NCBI RefSeq assembly: GCF_050947875.1
Contig: NC_134573.1
Coordinates: 36,829,115 to 36,893,114 of the forward strand
Length of the DNA stretch: 64,000 bases
Direction of reading: 5' to 3'
Origin: Dermacentor variabilis
Taxonomy: Eukaryota; Arthropoda; Arachnida; Ixodida; Ixodidae
The translations under genes were made by a program, and so were the position numbers. The stretch's first letter is position 1. The number at the start of each line of letters is the position of its first letter. Under the pieces are notes generated by a model. It saw only the letters and a list, made by a program, of their open reading frames with translations, had not been told where the DNA came from and did no database searches. Below are positions 12,047-23,720 of the stretch, one piece after another.

Positions 12047-12964
12047 TTATGAACGACCTGACACACTCAACACTGTCGAACGTAGCCCTCGATCGAAAGA
12101 TCGAGTCCTGGCCTCCACACAGCTTCTTGCTAGCACTTTTATGCGGCTAGCTCCCGGGTGGTGTTCATGCAATTGATGAAAGACCAATAGCCGAAGCTTA
12201 TCAGGCAAGATCACCCTTGATCCCCATGTTATGCCTTCTTGCTCTACTGATAGCTCATCGCGACGTGAATGAAACGGTCTCAACTCTCCGGAGCTCTGCG
12301 GAGGCCAGCCATTTAGAATGAAGTGCGCCACGCGAGACAAGGTGCGATCAAGTCTGGTAGCTTTAGCTACGTCATCCGATTTTAGTGACATGCTGTCAAA
12401 AAGCGAGAGACACTCGGGAGGCTCGCCGGCCGCTACAATAGGCCGTGGTAGCATGAACAGAGCATCAGCCACTTCAACATTTCTTTCTTTCTGGTATATC
12501 ACTTCATACCTGTGCGCGGCCAACGTAATGGCCCATCTTTCCATTCGAGCTGCATCAAGTGTAGGCACAGATTTGTCTTGGCCTAATATACCGAGTAGTG
12601 GCTGATGGTCTGTGTATAGAGTGAACTCTTTTCCATACAAGTAGCGGTGAAATATTTTTAATACAAACATCACTGCTAATGTTTCCTGCTTACCCTGCAC
12701 ATAATTCTTTTCAGCTGATATAAGTGTTCTACACGCAAACGCCACTGGCCTCTCGTGTCCCTCAGCAGTCTCATGAAAAAGAACCGCACCCAACTCATAC
12801 GATGAAGCATCACACCACAGAGCAATTGGTTTTGCTACATCGTAAAAAGTGAGCACAGTATTCTTGGCAAGCAACTGCTTCGTAGCAGCAAAAGCTTCGT
12901 AACACGCCCGTGTCCACAACCACTTTTCGCCTTTGCGCAACAGACGATACACTGGTTCTTCCAC
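12047..12964 (-). pseudogene. Element E RNase H domain and integrase zinc-binding start
   Basis: This 305-residue frame is the longest uninterrupted pol piece of element E. It starts at the RT connection (EKWLWTRACYEAFAATKQLL), continues into RNase H with its metal-binding Asp in IALWCDASSYELGAVL and the conserved RPVAFACRTLISAEKNY and YTDHQPLLGIL blocks, and ends in the integrase N-terminal region (LRLLVFHQLHEHHPGASRIK). The late part then runs out of frame. The family role is degrading RNA in the RNA:DNA hybrid during reverse transcription in the particle. The fragment cannot act alone because the RT and integrase are broken. Confidence 0.85.
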
Positions 12965-12974
12965 GCAGGCAATG

Positions 12975-13640
12975 TTACTTAAAAACTGCGTAAAAGTTAG
13001 TTAACATGCCTAGATAAGCCTTAGCTCCGTTTGGCAAGTGGGCTCTGGCACTTCCGTGACCACCTTTATCTTTTCTTCCGTGGGATATATACCGTCGACG
13101 CACGCAGTGTGACCTAGATAAGTCACAGTGCCCTGAAAAAAAAAAACACTTTTCTTCTTTCAGAGTCACGTTGTAATCATTAAGCCACCGCAAGACTAGT
13201 TCCAACGTCTTTTGGCAGTCGGTGACATTTTTCCCCCCCGACACAATGACGTCATGTATGTAGCATCCCACGTGCGGTATGCTTTTGAGCACCCCATCCA
13301 TGAACGACTGAAAAATAGCTGGTGCGCTGGCTACACGAAATGGTAAGCACTAGAACTCGAAAAGGATAGCAGATGGATAGCAGATGTCGGGACTCCGTAG
13401 TAAACGAAATCTGCTGATACGCGGCTGAAAGATCCAACACACAAAACCGCTTGCCACCCGCTATGGCAGAGTACAAATCCTCCGGTCGAGGCAATGGGCA
13501 GTGATCGGTCTTTAGAACGGGAATAATGGTCACATTGTAGTCCCCGCACAATCTCAGCGAGCCATCTTTTTTTCTGAATCACAACCACTGGCGTTGCCCA
13601 ATCGCTTTGACCCACGCGGCGTGTAACTCCCTTTTTTTCA
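12975..13640 (-). pseudogene. Element E reverse transcriptase (degenerate)
   Basis: Three overlapping minus frames together cover the RT fingers and palm: WATPVVVIQKK-like residues at about 13590, VCDYN-type MCGDYNVTIIP followed by LYSAIAGGKRFCVLDLSAAY, then GCYIHDVIVSGGKNVTDCQK. The catalytic YxDD motif reads YIHD, so one metal-binding Asp has become His. The pieces are in different frames, so at least two indels separate them. This was the polymerase of element E. Confidence 0.85.
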
Positions 13641-13847
13641 GCTTTTCCAGCTCCTTTTCTGCGTTGTCTCGTAGCGCATATGGAACCTTTCTGGCCTTGC
13701 CAAAGACTGGCGTACAGTTCCGATTTAGAACTATCCTTGCTTCGTAGTTCCTTACTACTCAGGGTTGCTTAGAAACACCCCTGGGAACTTTTGTTTCATT
13801 GCTTGTACTCTGCTAGCGTCGCTTCCATTTACAGACAACACACTTTT

Positions 13848-14111
13848 CTAGTCAAGCCCTAGCCTCACGAGGCAATTTCGCCTTATCAGCAGTGGGAACT
13901 GTGTCCCGTGATCTTTGACCATGATAACTGGCAGTCCTAAAGACTGGTTTCCATTCGTAACGAGAACGTTGCATTGCCCCTTCAGTGGAACGGGTTCCCC
14001 AGTGTATGTTCTTAGGGTGACTCGTGATGGCTCGCACTTGACTCGAGGAAATACGTTCAGCCTAACACTATCAGCAATTAGGCTTACAACAGCTCCCGTA
14101 TCCATCTGCAT
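13848..14111 (-). pseudogene. Element E aspartic protease
   Basis: The frame opens with MQMDTGAVVSLI, the DTG(A) active-site motif of a retroviral-type aspartic protease, and continues with LPVIMVKDHGTQFPLL and GLD near the end, matching the expected 80-90 residue monomer that acts as a homodimer. It lies between the gag zinc knuckles and the RT, as usual. The catalytic Asp is present, but the surrounding pol is broken. Confidence 0.75.
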
Positions 14112-14249
14112 GCAGATATCTTACCCTTCTACGTTCGCTTGTACTTCGTATCCAGAATGAAGTGTAATAATAACATGGTACACCTCTAATTCACAGTCAC
14201 TATCAGAGCAGTCCAGCACGTTCGCAGTCGATAGTTCTCTGCGCTTACT

Positions 14250-15150
14250 GGAACAAGTCTTCACTAAATGGCCAATTTGTGAACAGCTGCGACATTGCAC
14301 ATTCTTATACCAGCAAAGACTAGCGGCATGCGCCTTGCCACATCATGCGCAGACTCGCTTCACGTCCTTGAACTGCCAAAGCTTCCATTTCTTTTCAGTT
14401 CCATGTCCTCTTATCGCCATGCAGCACCGCTTCCTTACCTTCTGCATGCAGCAACGCTGTTTGTCGCGCAGCCTGCTTCCGGTCCATGGCTGTCTCGCAA
14501 GCCTTATCAAAGGTTGAATTTTCTTCAGCAAACAGGGCGAGTTGTTTTTCTTCGCATCTTAAGACTGTCACTAATCTGTGTCGCTGTGCGTCTTGCAAGA
14601 ACAGACCGAAATCGCACTTCCTTGCTAAATGATTTAAGGCCACTACGAAGACCTCGACGCTTTCTTGTTCCTCTTGTGCTCGCCTGTTAAAGTTGCAACG
14701 TTGGGTGATGACCGAACAGCTTCGGCTACAGTGCTTCTTCAACAGCACTGTCACCTCTTGAAAGGATTTGTCCCCAGGAACGGCGGGTACAACCAAACTT
14801 TTGAGCATGTCGCACGTTCGTGGTCCAATCACGCTGAAGGATACGACCAGCTTCTTTTCCTCTTTGATATCATTTGACCAAAGCGTTCTATATAGGATTC
14901 GAAATTCCGATCTTTCTCGTCGTACTCGTCTAACTTCCCTAGTCGCGCAATTTCCAGTGAAGTGACTGTGTACTTATCCGTTCGCTCTCCCGATGACTGC
15001 GTTGACCCGTTGCTGTGTCGCGTGGGGTTCCTCGATGTTTTGCTGTGGTACCGACGATTTCTTCTATTCCGGGCCATGGCTGCCGCCGCTTTATATTCCG
15101 TGGCTGTAGACTGCCGATCTTCTATGATTCTGCTTCCGTACTGAGCTAGT
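14250..15150 (-). pseudogene. Element E gag with zinc knuckles
   Basis: The capsid-like part is clearest at 14395-14832 (KKHCSRSCSVITQRCNFNRR, ESVEVFVVALNHLARKCDFG), matching gag of gypsy elements with a Retrotrans_gag-like fold. Downstream, CRSCSQIGHLVKTC at 14253-14294 is a CX2CX4HX4C zinc knuckle, preceded by a second, similar Cys/His cluster interrupted by TGA. The N-terminal part from about 15150 (GKLDEYDEKDRNFESYIERF) is in another frame. It once encoded the particle protein. Confidence 0.75.
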
Positions 15151-15181
15151 AGAAGTGGGCACAACCCATCGTCGTCGCCAG

Positions 15182-15329
15182 TGCAATAAAGCGGACAGGC
15201 AGCATTCCAACAAGCAAAAGTATAGCCGTTTATTTCACAGTGCACTTGTATCGACACGGAATCACGTGATCCGTACAAAAGGAAGGCGCGCACTGGCTGT
15301 GCAGTGATATGCGACATCACGCTATAACA
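15182..15329 (-). repeat. 5' LTR of element E (148 bp)
   Basis: Same length as the left LTR and ending CGCTATAACA. The primer-binding-like TGGCGACGACG (minus) starts within two bases of its inner edge. About 17 differences from the partner LTR by eye. Confidence 0.88.
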
Positions 15330-15339
15330 GTCAGGTAGG

Positions 15340-16590
15340 TTTGTTTTCTGCACTGATGCTGCTGCGCAGAACCGATAATGAAATATGTATTGTGAGACAG
15401 GCTTTCGCCTTGACTGTCCGAAGCTAAAGGCCAATACGCGCGATTTTGTGTTTGGCAGCATGTCGAGATACAACATTCTAGGTTATTTTACCTCGCATTT
15501 TCTTCGAAGATGATTCCTGGAGAACTTATCAGGAAACGGTTGGCTTAATGAGGAAAGAGGGTTCATTGTAAGGCCCTTAAATGTAATACCTTTTCCAACT
15601 GTTGATTACAATTTCTTTTCAGATAAACGTTACTGTGATCATGGTCTTAAGCTTTTGGTTTTCACTTAGTTTTTCTGTGACATGCTCAGGCGGGTTACCT
15701 ACGGGGCGTACCATGTTGTTTCGTGCGTAGGTGGGCTTCGCATTTACCAACTCCTATGGTTTCCTCATACTGATGAACTGCAGCCACAATGCATTACATA
15801 CACCACCGTAATGGCACTCCCACAGCTCTTTTGCATCTGCCACCGCTGTATTGCCGAAAGTGATGTGAGCAGTGTTTGAAAGGCTCGACAGTTGTCTACC
15901 ATCGGAGCGCAGAGTAATAAAGTGCTGTTACCATGGTAACTTTATGCATAAGGCTATATAGGCGTTGTTAAATTTCCTAAGTTCAACCTACCGGCATATT
16001 CGACGTATTCAGAAAAGTGCCTGCCTACGTGGTTTAATTCATTTGTGCTGCGAGCATTGTCTATCTTTTTCTGTTTCTTTAGCCATTCCTCCGTACAGGT
16101 TTGCAAACCAGGGCTTCCTCTGGGTAGCCTCTCAGCCCTTCTAGACCCAATTTCTGCCCCTGATATATGACTGATTTGGGAATTAAGCTCTTTTTCACGC
16201 TGTTACACATTGAAACTTCCCGCTCAAATACGGTATGAAAAGCCACTCAGAAAATTGAATCGTTGTCCTCAAGAACAAATGTGGGCAACCATGAGGAAAA
16301 GCTTAATATGGGACATTGTTGTTTGGGCAACGCTGTTTGGGCAACGCATATGGGCAACACTGTTTTTATGAAGAATTTTCTTTTCCTGAGCAGCACATCA
16401 TTTTGCATATATTATGAGGACGAAACATACCGAATTACTGCGAACAGTTGTGCAACAGAACCATTCATTCCGGAGGAAACATCACTTATGCTTTACAAGG
16501 CTAATTGTTTACGGCGTTGTGCAGCGATAACAGGAGGCGTATTAACGCGAGGTACTGCCGTTTAAAATGTATGGAGAGACTCATATGCTG
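15340..16590. other. No recognisable gene
   Basis: Short motif-free frames only. The segment around 16290-16370 contains small imperfect repeats of TGGGCAACGCT / TGGGCAACACT. I see no RNA gene. Confidence 0.3.
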
Positions 16591-16599
16591 ATGAATCTG

Positions 16600-17790
16600 A
16601 AGTTTCTCATGTGCGTAGCCCAACAAACATTTGCAGCAATGGGTCAGTGAAAAGGTAAAACATGAAAACAGGAACACGAATGGAACAACTAGTAACGTGA
16701 CAGCTGCTTTTCGGAAAGGCGCACATGGCGGATGGGTCATAAGAGAAACACCAGGGAAGTGAAAAAAAGTGTACATTCCGATGGTGCCAATGATAGTGGC
16801 GTCTATGATGCTTTGGCGAGGCCTCTAGACAGGTGCGAGCGAGATGCCGCGCGTGGTAGGCGAATGCGATCTGGTCGCGGCGGTATTCAGTGACAGAACG
16901 TGTGGGAAAGGGTAGCAAGGTGTCGAAGGGCAACGCAGGTTCTCGGCCGTATAACATAATGGTGAATAGCCGGCGATACCCTGATGCGATGAATTATACG
17001 CGAACGTCACATATGGTGGATTAAAATCCCAGTCCTAGCGGTCGGCCGCAACTTATTTGGAATACATGTCAGTGATAGTCCGGTCGAGGTGCTCCGTGAG
17101 GCCGTTGGTCTGCGCCTGGTAGGACGTGCTGAATTTGTGCTTTTTCGAGCTGGAGCGAAGGAGGTCTTCAATGAGTGCCGAGAGGGCACGGTTAAGTAGT
17201 AATTGGCGTCGAGCACGGTGTCCTAAAATGATGTAGAGTAGAAAGTCACCGACATCAACGACGCAACTTGCCCTTGTGATGGCGCACCGCACTGCGTAGC
17301 AACGGCGACACATGAGTGGTAGCGACGGCGACCCATTTATTTCCGGAGCCCTGAAAACGAAACAGCTGATGAAGGTCTAGAATAACTCGGAAAGAGGGCG
17401 GGACGTCGATTGGCTGGAGACAATCCGCCAGAAACGCGGAGGGCTTCTTCCGGTGCTGACACGGCTCACAACCGGCAATGTAACGCCGCACAGACCGGGA
17501 AGACAGAAGAAGCGACGCCGTACATGGCTGTATGTGCACGAGACGCCCAAGTGCTCAGGCAAGGGAGCGTCGTCACATCGGCGGAGGACAGTCGAACGCA
17601 GATGGGATTTGATGACGAGGAGAACCTGAGGATGGACGGGATCAATGTTGCGGCGGCATCATGCCTCCTCTTTGAGGAGAAACACCTGCAGAGAACCGTC
17701 ACCCGACGGTGACTCCAGGAAGTCGATGAGGGCTCGTAACGAAGGCTCACGGCGTTGCTCGTTGCTAACTTAAAGCAAATGAGAAGCACA
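16600..17790 (-). pseudogene. Element F integrase (degenerate)
   Basis: From right to left on the minus strand: EQRREPSLRALIDFLESPSG-like linker near 17770, the zinc-binding region with YIAGCEPCQHRKKPSAFLAD, the core start RVILDLHQLF followed by GSGNKWVAVATTHV, then SSSKKHKFSTSYQAQTNGLT with EHLDRTITDMYS carrying the triad Glu, and MLYGREPALPFDTLLPFP of the C-terminal part. The GLDLLGPF-like block that should hold the first Asp reads ILDLHQLF. Several frameshifts divide the pieces. Confidence 0.8.
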
Positions 17791-18019
17791 CTTTAAAAAA
17801 GTTTACACCTTTGGGGCTTATCTTGTCCCCAAGCAATAATCATCATCGGCCTTGATTGCGTTTCCTCTCTTGCAAACTCGGCGCTCGCTACTTTCCTGTC
17901 GAGAATGCTGTGTCAAGCTGATAACGCGCAAGCCGTTCGTGACTAGTAAGTACCGAGATCGTAGCGTTAGAGAAAGGAAAGGTGGGAAAGACAGATGACA
18001 GTACAACCCAAATGATGTA

Positions 18020-19350
18020 AACTTTATTTTAGAGTGCAGAAAGAACTGAAGCGGTGGCGGCCGCATGTGCCTGTTCTTCGACGGGGTATAGGGACAAACA
18101 ATCGGCATCCACGAGCAAGCGTCCTGTCCTGTATACAACGGAGAAGATATATGCTTGCAGGCGTAAACCTAGCGAGCGAGTCACGCCGTGGGGTCTTTGA
18201 GCCAGGATAGCCAGCAGAGAGCGTGGTGATCAGTGATGACATAGAATGGGCGTCCACACAAGTGGGAAAAAATTCGCAACTGCCCAAGCAAGAGCGAGGC
18301 ACTCGCGCACTGTGATTGAGTAATTGCGTTCAACGGGGGATAGAAGCCGGCTGGCTTATGCTATAACGCGATCATCTCCACCATGGCGTTGCGCTTCTAT
18401 GCCATGACTACTGGCATCCGTTCTAACTTCCGTTGAGGCAGACGGGTCAAAGTGCGCTAGAATTGCAGGCGTGGTAAGGAGGGCAGTGAGGTGAGAAATA
18501 GATGCGACAAGATCAGGACCACAAGGACATGGGGAGCCTGTTTTCAAGAGGATGGTAAGGAGACGTGCAATGGTCGCAAAAGCCTGTATAAAGCGCCGGA
18601 AATAGGAGCACAGTCCTAAAAAACTACGGACGTCCTTTGTAGACTTCGGGACAGGAAAGTTCATAACGGCGTGAACTTGTCTGGATCAGGTCGCACGTGT
18701 CATGCATCCACGAGGTGTCCAAGTATGGCGATTTGGCGGCGAGCGAAGTGACAATTTGAAGAGTTCAGTTGGAGACAGGCCTGGTGGACAACGTCAAGAA
18801 TCACTGAGCGACAACCAAGGTGCGTGTCGAATATGGGCGAGCAAACACTGAGGTCGTCCAGATATCACAAACAGGTGGACCACTTGAACGCTTTAAGGAA
18901 AGAGTACGTCATTGGTTTCAAGGTGGCTGGCGCATTACAGAAACCGAAAGGCGTCACCTTGAACTGATAGAGACCGTCACGGTTAATAAATGCAGCTTTC
19001 TGCCGGTCCACGTCATCCACAGCAATTTCCCAGTAGCGGGACCGTACGATGATAGAAAAAATATAGGTGGCACCGTACAGGGTAGTCTAGAGCGTAATCA
19101 ATATGTGGTAAAGTCTAAACGTCGGTTCTTGGTATTTTGTTTAGGTGGAAATAATCTACACAATAGGGCCGTGTTACATTTTTTTACAAGTATGACGGCA
19201 TAAGCCCAAGGGCTGCAGGAAGCCTCGATAACTTTCTCTGCATGCGTCTTTGTTACTTGCTGCTTGATAACTGCTCGTTCCGATGTAGAAACAAGATATG
19301 GACGCCGTTGAATAAGATTCGCATCGCCGGCATTTAATCTATGGTTCACG
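18020..19350 (-). pseudogene. Element F reverse transcriptase and RNase H (degenerate)
   Basis: The RT N-terminal side reads RRPYLVSTSERAVIKQQV then SCSPWAYAVILVKK at 19098-19349. A palm segment reading DGLYQFKVTPFGFCNAPAT-like in shifted frames lies near 18900-18990. The connection NFPVPKSTKDVRSFLGLCSY continues to HFDPSASTEVRTDASSHGI, the RNase H start, at 18356-18664. DADCLSLYP near 18090 marks the RNase H end. Order and spacing are normal, but the frames are shattered. Confidence 0.8.
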
Positions 19351-19569
19351 ACACACGTTTGACGTAAGGGTAGATTGTCAAAGTTAAATATTTCGCGTTA
19401 GCCTTCAACAACGCGGAAGAATGGTTCAGCTTGAGCAGATGAAAGGTCAGAGGAAACCATCTTCGCGATCGCGACGCCACTGCTGTGGGATTAAGTCGCG
19501 GTACGGGCTAAGCTGCAACAAGCTTCGGCGGTGACGTGCTCAACCTGATCACCATGCACAGCGCTAATT

Positions 19570-21340
19570 TGAGCCAATTAGATATCTTGTGAGAGTACTT
19601 GCGCTGTTAGCTCGTAATTGAGAAGGGGAAGGGAGGTGCGGTTGCCTGTAATTGTCAGCGGGGCGTTCGGAACGGCAACGCCATGCGAAGCATAACGGCC
19701 AGAATTGGTGCGACGATGTTGGTGCGACCATTGCTTCGAGAATCTCACCCACTAATTTAGAAGCATGCTTGCCGTATATAACTCTCTTCATGCAGCTCTT
19801 CTGCAAATATTACCGCGATGTTTCACTTCATAAACGCGGATTACGCGCAGGCGTATGCGACAGCATACGAGGCTATTCGCCCTCAGTGCGCCTGACTCTC
19901 GCCGCATCGCAGATCGATTTCAGTATAGGGCTCGCGGGGCCGCGCCATACGCAGCAACCATCGTTGTAGAGCCCCCGCCCATCAGCCTACCTCTTTTCGC
20001 TCGCTTCGGTCCCTTTCATGCGACGGAAGACGGCGCGATCCCTCCCTGCTCTCCCTTATTGCGCGCGCGAAATCGAGCAGCCATCGTCGGCTCCCTCTCG
20101 CGCATTTTCATTAGCACATACAGCGTACGTCGCGTAGTGGCTATGTTATCACGAGACGTACTCGGTACGTCCGTAGCCCAGACAGAACCCGTAGCAAGTG
20201 TCCGAGGAGGTCAACCCAGAGCGCTTCAGTCTGCCCTCCTCTCCTCGACGTTTCGCCCCCTTTCTTCTTACCCGCGTTCTTCTGCGCCAATTGACTTTCC
20301 TCAAGGTTGCATTCCTTTACCGCGCGCTGAACGAGACATACGGAGCGGGACAGACGGGACATGTACGCTTGAGCAAAAAGAAACATCCCGTTAGAATTTA
20401 GCTGGTGGATTCTGACTCGCGTCGCAGAGGTTTCTCGAGCACAGGAGCCTGAAGCTTCAGTGCGCAGCGCCATGGAAGCTTGACTTCTTTATGTGTTGCA
20501 AGCAAGGAAACAATTGACAGCTTTCGCACACACCAACGTGTTATGTATCTCGAAGGCCATGCATATATTTTGCGTTGGCGCTGCTAGATGGTGTAGCATG
20601 CCGAGACGGAAAATTTGGTTGAAAGCTTGGTTTGGCGCAGGGAAGTAATACACGTTTTACAGCTTCAGAACGGGGATTGAACTAGCTTTATTCATAAGTA
20701 ACAGCAGGTTTGTTGAGTGGCAGTGGTGGCACCCCAGTCGGGCAGCCGCTCTTCGGTTGCAAGAAAAGGCGCGGCCAATGCCCCCATGTCGACGAAGTAA
20801 GAGGCTATAATGACCCCCATGGCGGGGACAAAGAATTCATGGACGGTTGCTACGAGAGCTCCCCTCCTCCCCTAGAATGCCGGAGGCTTAGGTTTTAATG
20901 GCGGAAAGAATAAAGAGTTAATGTTCAAGATAAGCTGGTTTCACGTGGTCTCACTACTTTGTCTCTTCTTTGCCGCGAATGTCAACCTTCAAGCTTTTCT
21001 TTCTTTCAAGCTTTCCGCACGAACCAAAGTACGGGGTAAATGGAGGCTTGATAGAGTCACGCCGCAGAAAGACGTGCGTGGTTTTTTCTATTGTGGGGAA
21101 ATATAGACTTTACGTGGACGATACGTGGTGGTATAAGTCGAAGCTGGTCGAGCCAGGAATATAGCCTCTCTAAGTGCTGCACAGTCGCTGGCGCCGTGCC
21201 TCTCTGTCTTGGAACGCGGATGTGTTACACTCTATGGCCGACTATGACTAGAGACCATGTTTGTCTCCGTCCGCAGCCTCCTGCTCGCGTCACATATGTT
21301 GACATGATGAAGACCAGGCAGCCACCTCATCGGCCTCCCA
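19570..21340. other. No recognisable gene; CpG-rich patch 19.85-20.45 kb
   Basis: From about 19850 to 20450 the sequence is markedly richer in C+G and CpG than its neighbours, with open frames on both strands that have no motifs. This could be a dispersed repeat or a promoter-like island; I cannot tell which. Nothing else is assignable. Confidence 0.3.
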
Positions 21341-21349
21341 TCATCATGT

Positions 21350-21665
21350 AAGTACTTAACATCACGCCGTGAATCGCAAACGCAGAGATCCACAACCTAC
21401 AGCTACAAGGTTCATGACCACGTCATCGAAAGCCTTTAAGATATCCAAGTGCACCGGATCAGCGGACGATGGGCCAGTGAAAGATTGGTTTTGCTTCTTC
21501 GAGCGCCACTCATCCTCTGCATCCTGGTCGGAACAGGATATGGTCACAGCTTCCATGAATACGTCACCTGTGAGGCATTTCGCTTCTACGTCACACGCAT
21601 CAATTAAAACAATGAATCATGGGAGAGAATCAAGGAACATATGTTAAGTCAGTAAATATTATACG
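21350..21665 (+). pseudogene. Plus-strand gag-like fragment
   Basis: The frame from 21369 reads FKISKCTGSADDGPVKDWFC then FFERHSSSASWSEQDMVT. A +1 shift continues with HSFHEYVTCEAFRFYVTRIN and ESWERIKEHM. A small acidic-hydrophobic block of this kind (substrate-binding-like, DDGPVKDWF..FE) is typical of gag N-terminal/capsid regions in LTR elements. No LTR or pol is attached on this strand, so it is an orphan scrap. The assignment is from pattern resemblance only. Confidence 0.45.
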
Positions 21666-21669
21666 CTGT

Positions 21670-22024
21670 AGACCCGTCATTATTCAACAGCTGGAGGCAT
21701 TGGAACGGGTTCGACTCAGTAACCCACAGTCTCCACGCAGCGATATCATCACTGCCAATCAAGGCCATGTATGACCCTATCGTCGACATCTCTATCATGT
21801 TGTCATCCTGCCGAAAAGAGGAAACAGAATCGCGCGCCTACTATGGTTTCACCACGCCGACCACGTAAGACAGGAAGTCGCCATCATAGTTTTTTCGTGT
21901 GGACTTCTACATTACATTTATATCATATTCTTGCAGTCTCAGGCTCCACCATGCCAAGTGTTTTGAACGGTTCTTTAAATTTGCTAGCCCACACCATGCG
22001 CGATGGTGGCTGACGACTTTGAAT
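21670..22024. other. No recognisable gene
   Basis: Short frames without motifs between the gag-like scrap and element D. It could be LTR or leader DNA of either neighbour, but there is no matching partner copy in the window. Confidence 0.3.
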
Positions 22025-23060
22025 GGCCTGCAATATAGGTAAGGGCGTTATTTTGGTACAGCCCAAACGACGGCGAGGCATTTCTTTTCGGTCGTAGGAT
22101 AATTGCTTTCCGCTTTTAAAAGCAATCGGCCAGGGTAACTTATCATGCTTTCAAGTCTGTCTTTCCTCTGGACTAGAATGGTTCTGAGCCCTATGTTGCT
22201 GGCGTCAGTGCGGATTTATGTATCGGTGTTCGCGTCCAAGTGCGCAGGTATCGGTGGTGACTGCATGCGTCGTTTGAGTTCTTGAAATGCTTCGCCATAG
22301 GGGGTTTCCCACTCGAACATGACATCACATTTAGTTAGGTATGTTAGCGGCTCAAAGAAGCTTGAAAAATCCTCGATAAACTGCCTGTAGTAGGCACACA
22401 TGCCAAGGAAACTACACACTGCCGTCTTGCCGATGGGCTTGTGGAACTTTGTGATGGCGGCTGTTTTCTGTGGGTCGGGTTGGACTCTACAATTGCTGAT
22501 AACGTGGCTCAGGAACAGAAGCTCATCTTAAGTGATGCTGCACTTTTCCGACTTCATCGCGAGTCCTGATGAGTTGATGGTATCTAGTACTGTCGCATTC
22601 TGGCTAAGGTGATCGCCCAAACTTTCGGCGAAGACGGCGATGTCATCCATGTAAACACGACAGGTCTACCACTTCAGTCCTTCTAACACCGTATCCATCA
22701 CACGCTGGAACGTTGCAGGCACCGAGTTGAGTCCGCATGGGATGACGTTGAGCTCATTGAGACTGTCTGGCGTCATGAAGGTGGGCTTTTTGCAATCCCT
22801 CTCGTCTACTTCTATTTGCTAGTAGCATGTCTTGAGATCTATCGACGAGAAGTATTTATCAATGAAGAGCCGATGAAATGCGTCATCTATCCAGGAAGGG
22901 GGTATACATACTTCATGATCTTGTTCAGGTGATTCGACGCAGAAACGAAGAGTTCCATCCATTTCCTTCACCAATACAACAGGAGATTCCAACGACCTTT
23001 CTCATGGCAGGATGATGTCGTCGCGCAGCATTTCGTCGAAATGTTGTCTTACAGCTTTAC
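22025..23060 (-). pseudogene. Element D reverse transcriptase and RNase H (degenerate)
   Basis: The RT palm is seen as VYMDDIAVF near 22650 (intact YMDD), preceded by a TAG after LKW. The connection reads MCSFLGMCAYYRQFIEDFSS with WETPYGEAFQELKRRMQSP. RNase H starts [20 protein letters not shown] and continues through [18 protein letters not shown] to about 22030, where similarity stops at the truncation. Frames alternate, so several indels are present. Confidence 0.8.
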
Positions 23061-23720
23061 GTTCTTGCGTGGAAACTCGGTAAGGGCTCTGCCGGAATGA
23101 TTGAGCGCACCCATTGGTTATATTGCGATGATTTGCGAACATTGGTGAGCTGTTTCTGCTTAGCCATCGGGAGACTTCGATATATGTCGAAATCTTGTTT
23201 GGGAACTATGGCCTTACGGGTAGATGCACCAGAATCCGAAATGACAAACGCATTGCTGGCTTCTAGAATTACCTCGATGTACGCGATCCCCCTGCCCCTC
23301 TTGGTGCGCTTAAACGCCTGGCTGAAGTATATCAGCGTCACTTTCGCTTTCCCTCTGTGCAGTTGAGCGATGCCTCTTGCGACGGAAATCTCAGGGTCAA
23401 TCAGTAGACGTTGGTCGCCCTCGATGACGCCTTCTATATCGGCGGGTGTTTCGCTGACCACGGAAATTATAATACTGGAGTGAGGCGGGATACAGTCAAG
23501 GCACGCTGACGAGTACAGTCAAGGCGCGCTGACTGGAAGGCCTCTCCGTCGGTGTATCTTGGTCTGTGGACAGCGTTATCGAGTTCGAGCTCAGTTTGAT
23601 AATCGCGCTGTGTGGGTTCAGAAAGTCCAAGTCCAGAATTACGTCTCGCGAGCACTGTTGGAGGGCAACGGATGTCGTAGGGTAGGGTTGGTCATGAACT
23701 GTAATTCTTGCCGAGCAGGC
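23057..23720 (-). pseudogene. Element D protease-RT linker region
   Basis: The 134-residue frame at 23057-23461 contains SETPADIEGVIEGDQRLLID and VARGIAQLHRGKAKVTLIYF, which I recognise as the variable region between protease and RT in one tick gypsy lineage. It ends in a frame running toward the RT start. An upstream piece (23467-23655) is probably the end of the protease, but its DTG motif is not clear. Confidence 0.6.

Larger units (their letters stand above)
10807..15329 (-). mobile_element. Near-complete Ty3/gypsy LTR retrotransposon (element E)
   Basis: Two direct 148-bp LTRs (10807-10954 and 15182-15329) flank gag, protease, RT, RNase H and integrase sequences, all read on the minus strand. 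The internal region begins next to the right LTR with TGGCGACGACGATGGG, a plausible primer-binding site, and ends next to the left LTR with the polypurine tract AAGGGGGAAGAAG (10955-10967). By eye the LTRs differ at about 17 of 148 positions, so the insertion is old. I see no target-site duplication. The coding parts are broken by frameshifts and stops and lack catalytic residues, so it is non-autonomous now. At 4.5 kb it is of normal length for a compact gypsy without env. Confidence 0.9.
16600..19560 (-). mobile_element. Ty3/gypsy pol relic (element F)
   Basis: Minus-strand pieces occur in the normal pol order from right to left: RT (about 18670-19350), RT connection and RNase H (18020-18664), integrase zinc-binding and core (17050-17790) and integrase C-terminal side (16600-17010). 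No LTR pair is found and gag and protease are missing, so both ends are truncated or unrecognisable. Frames change many times; it is long dead. Confidence 0.85.

Noticed and set aside
19855..20394. 179-residue plus-strand frame as a gene
   Set aside because: Caused by local high G+C; an opposing frame of similar quality exists and no motif is present.
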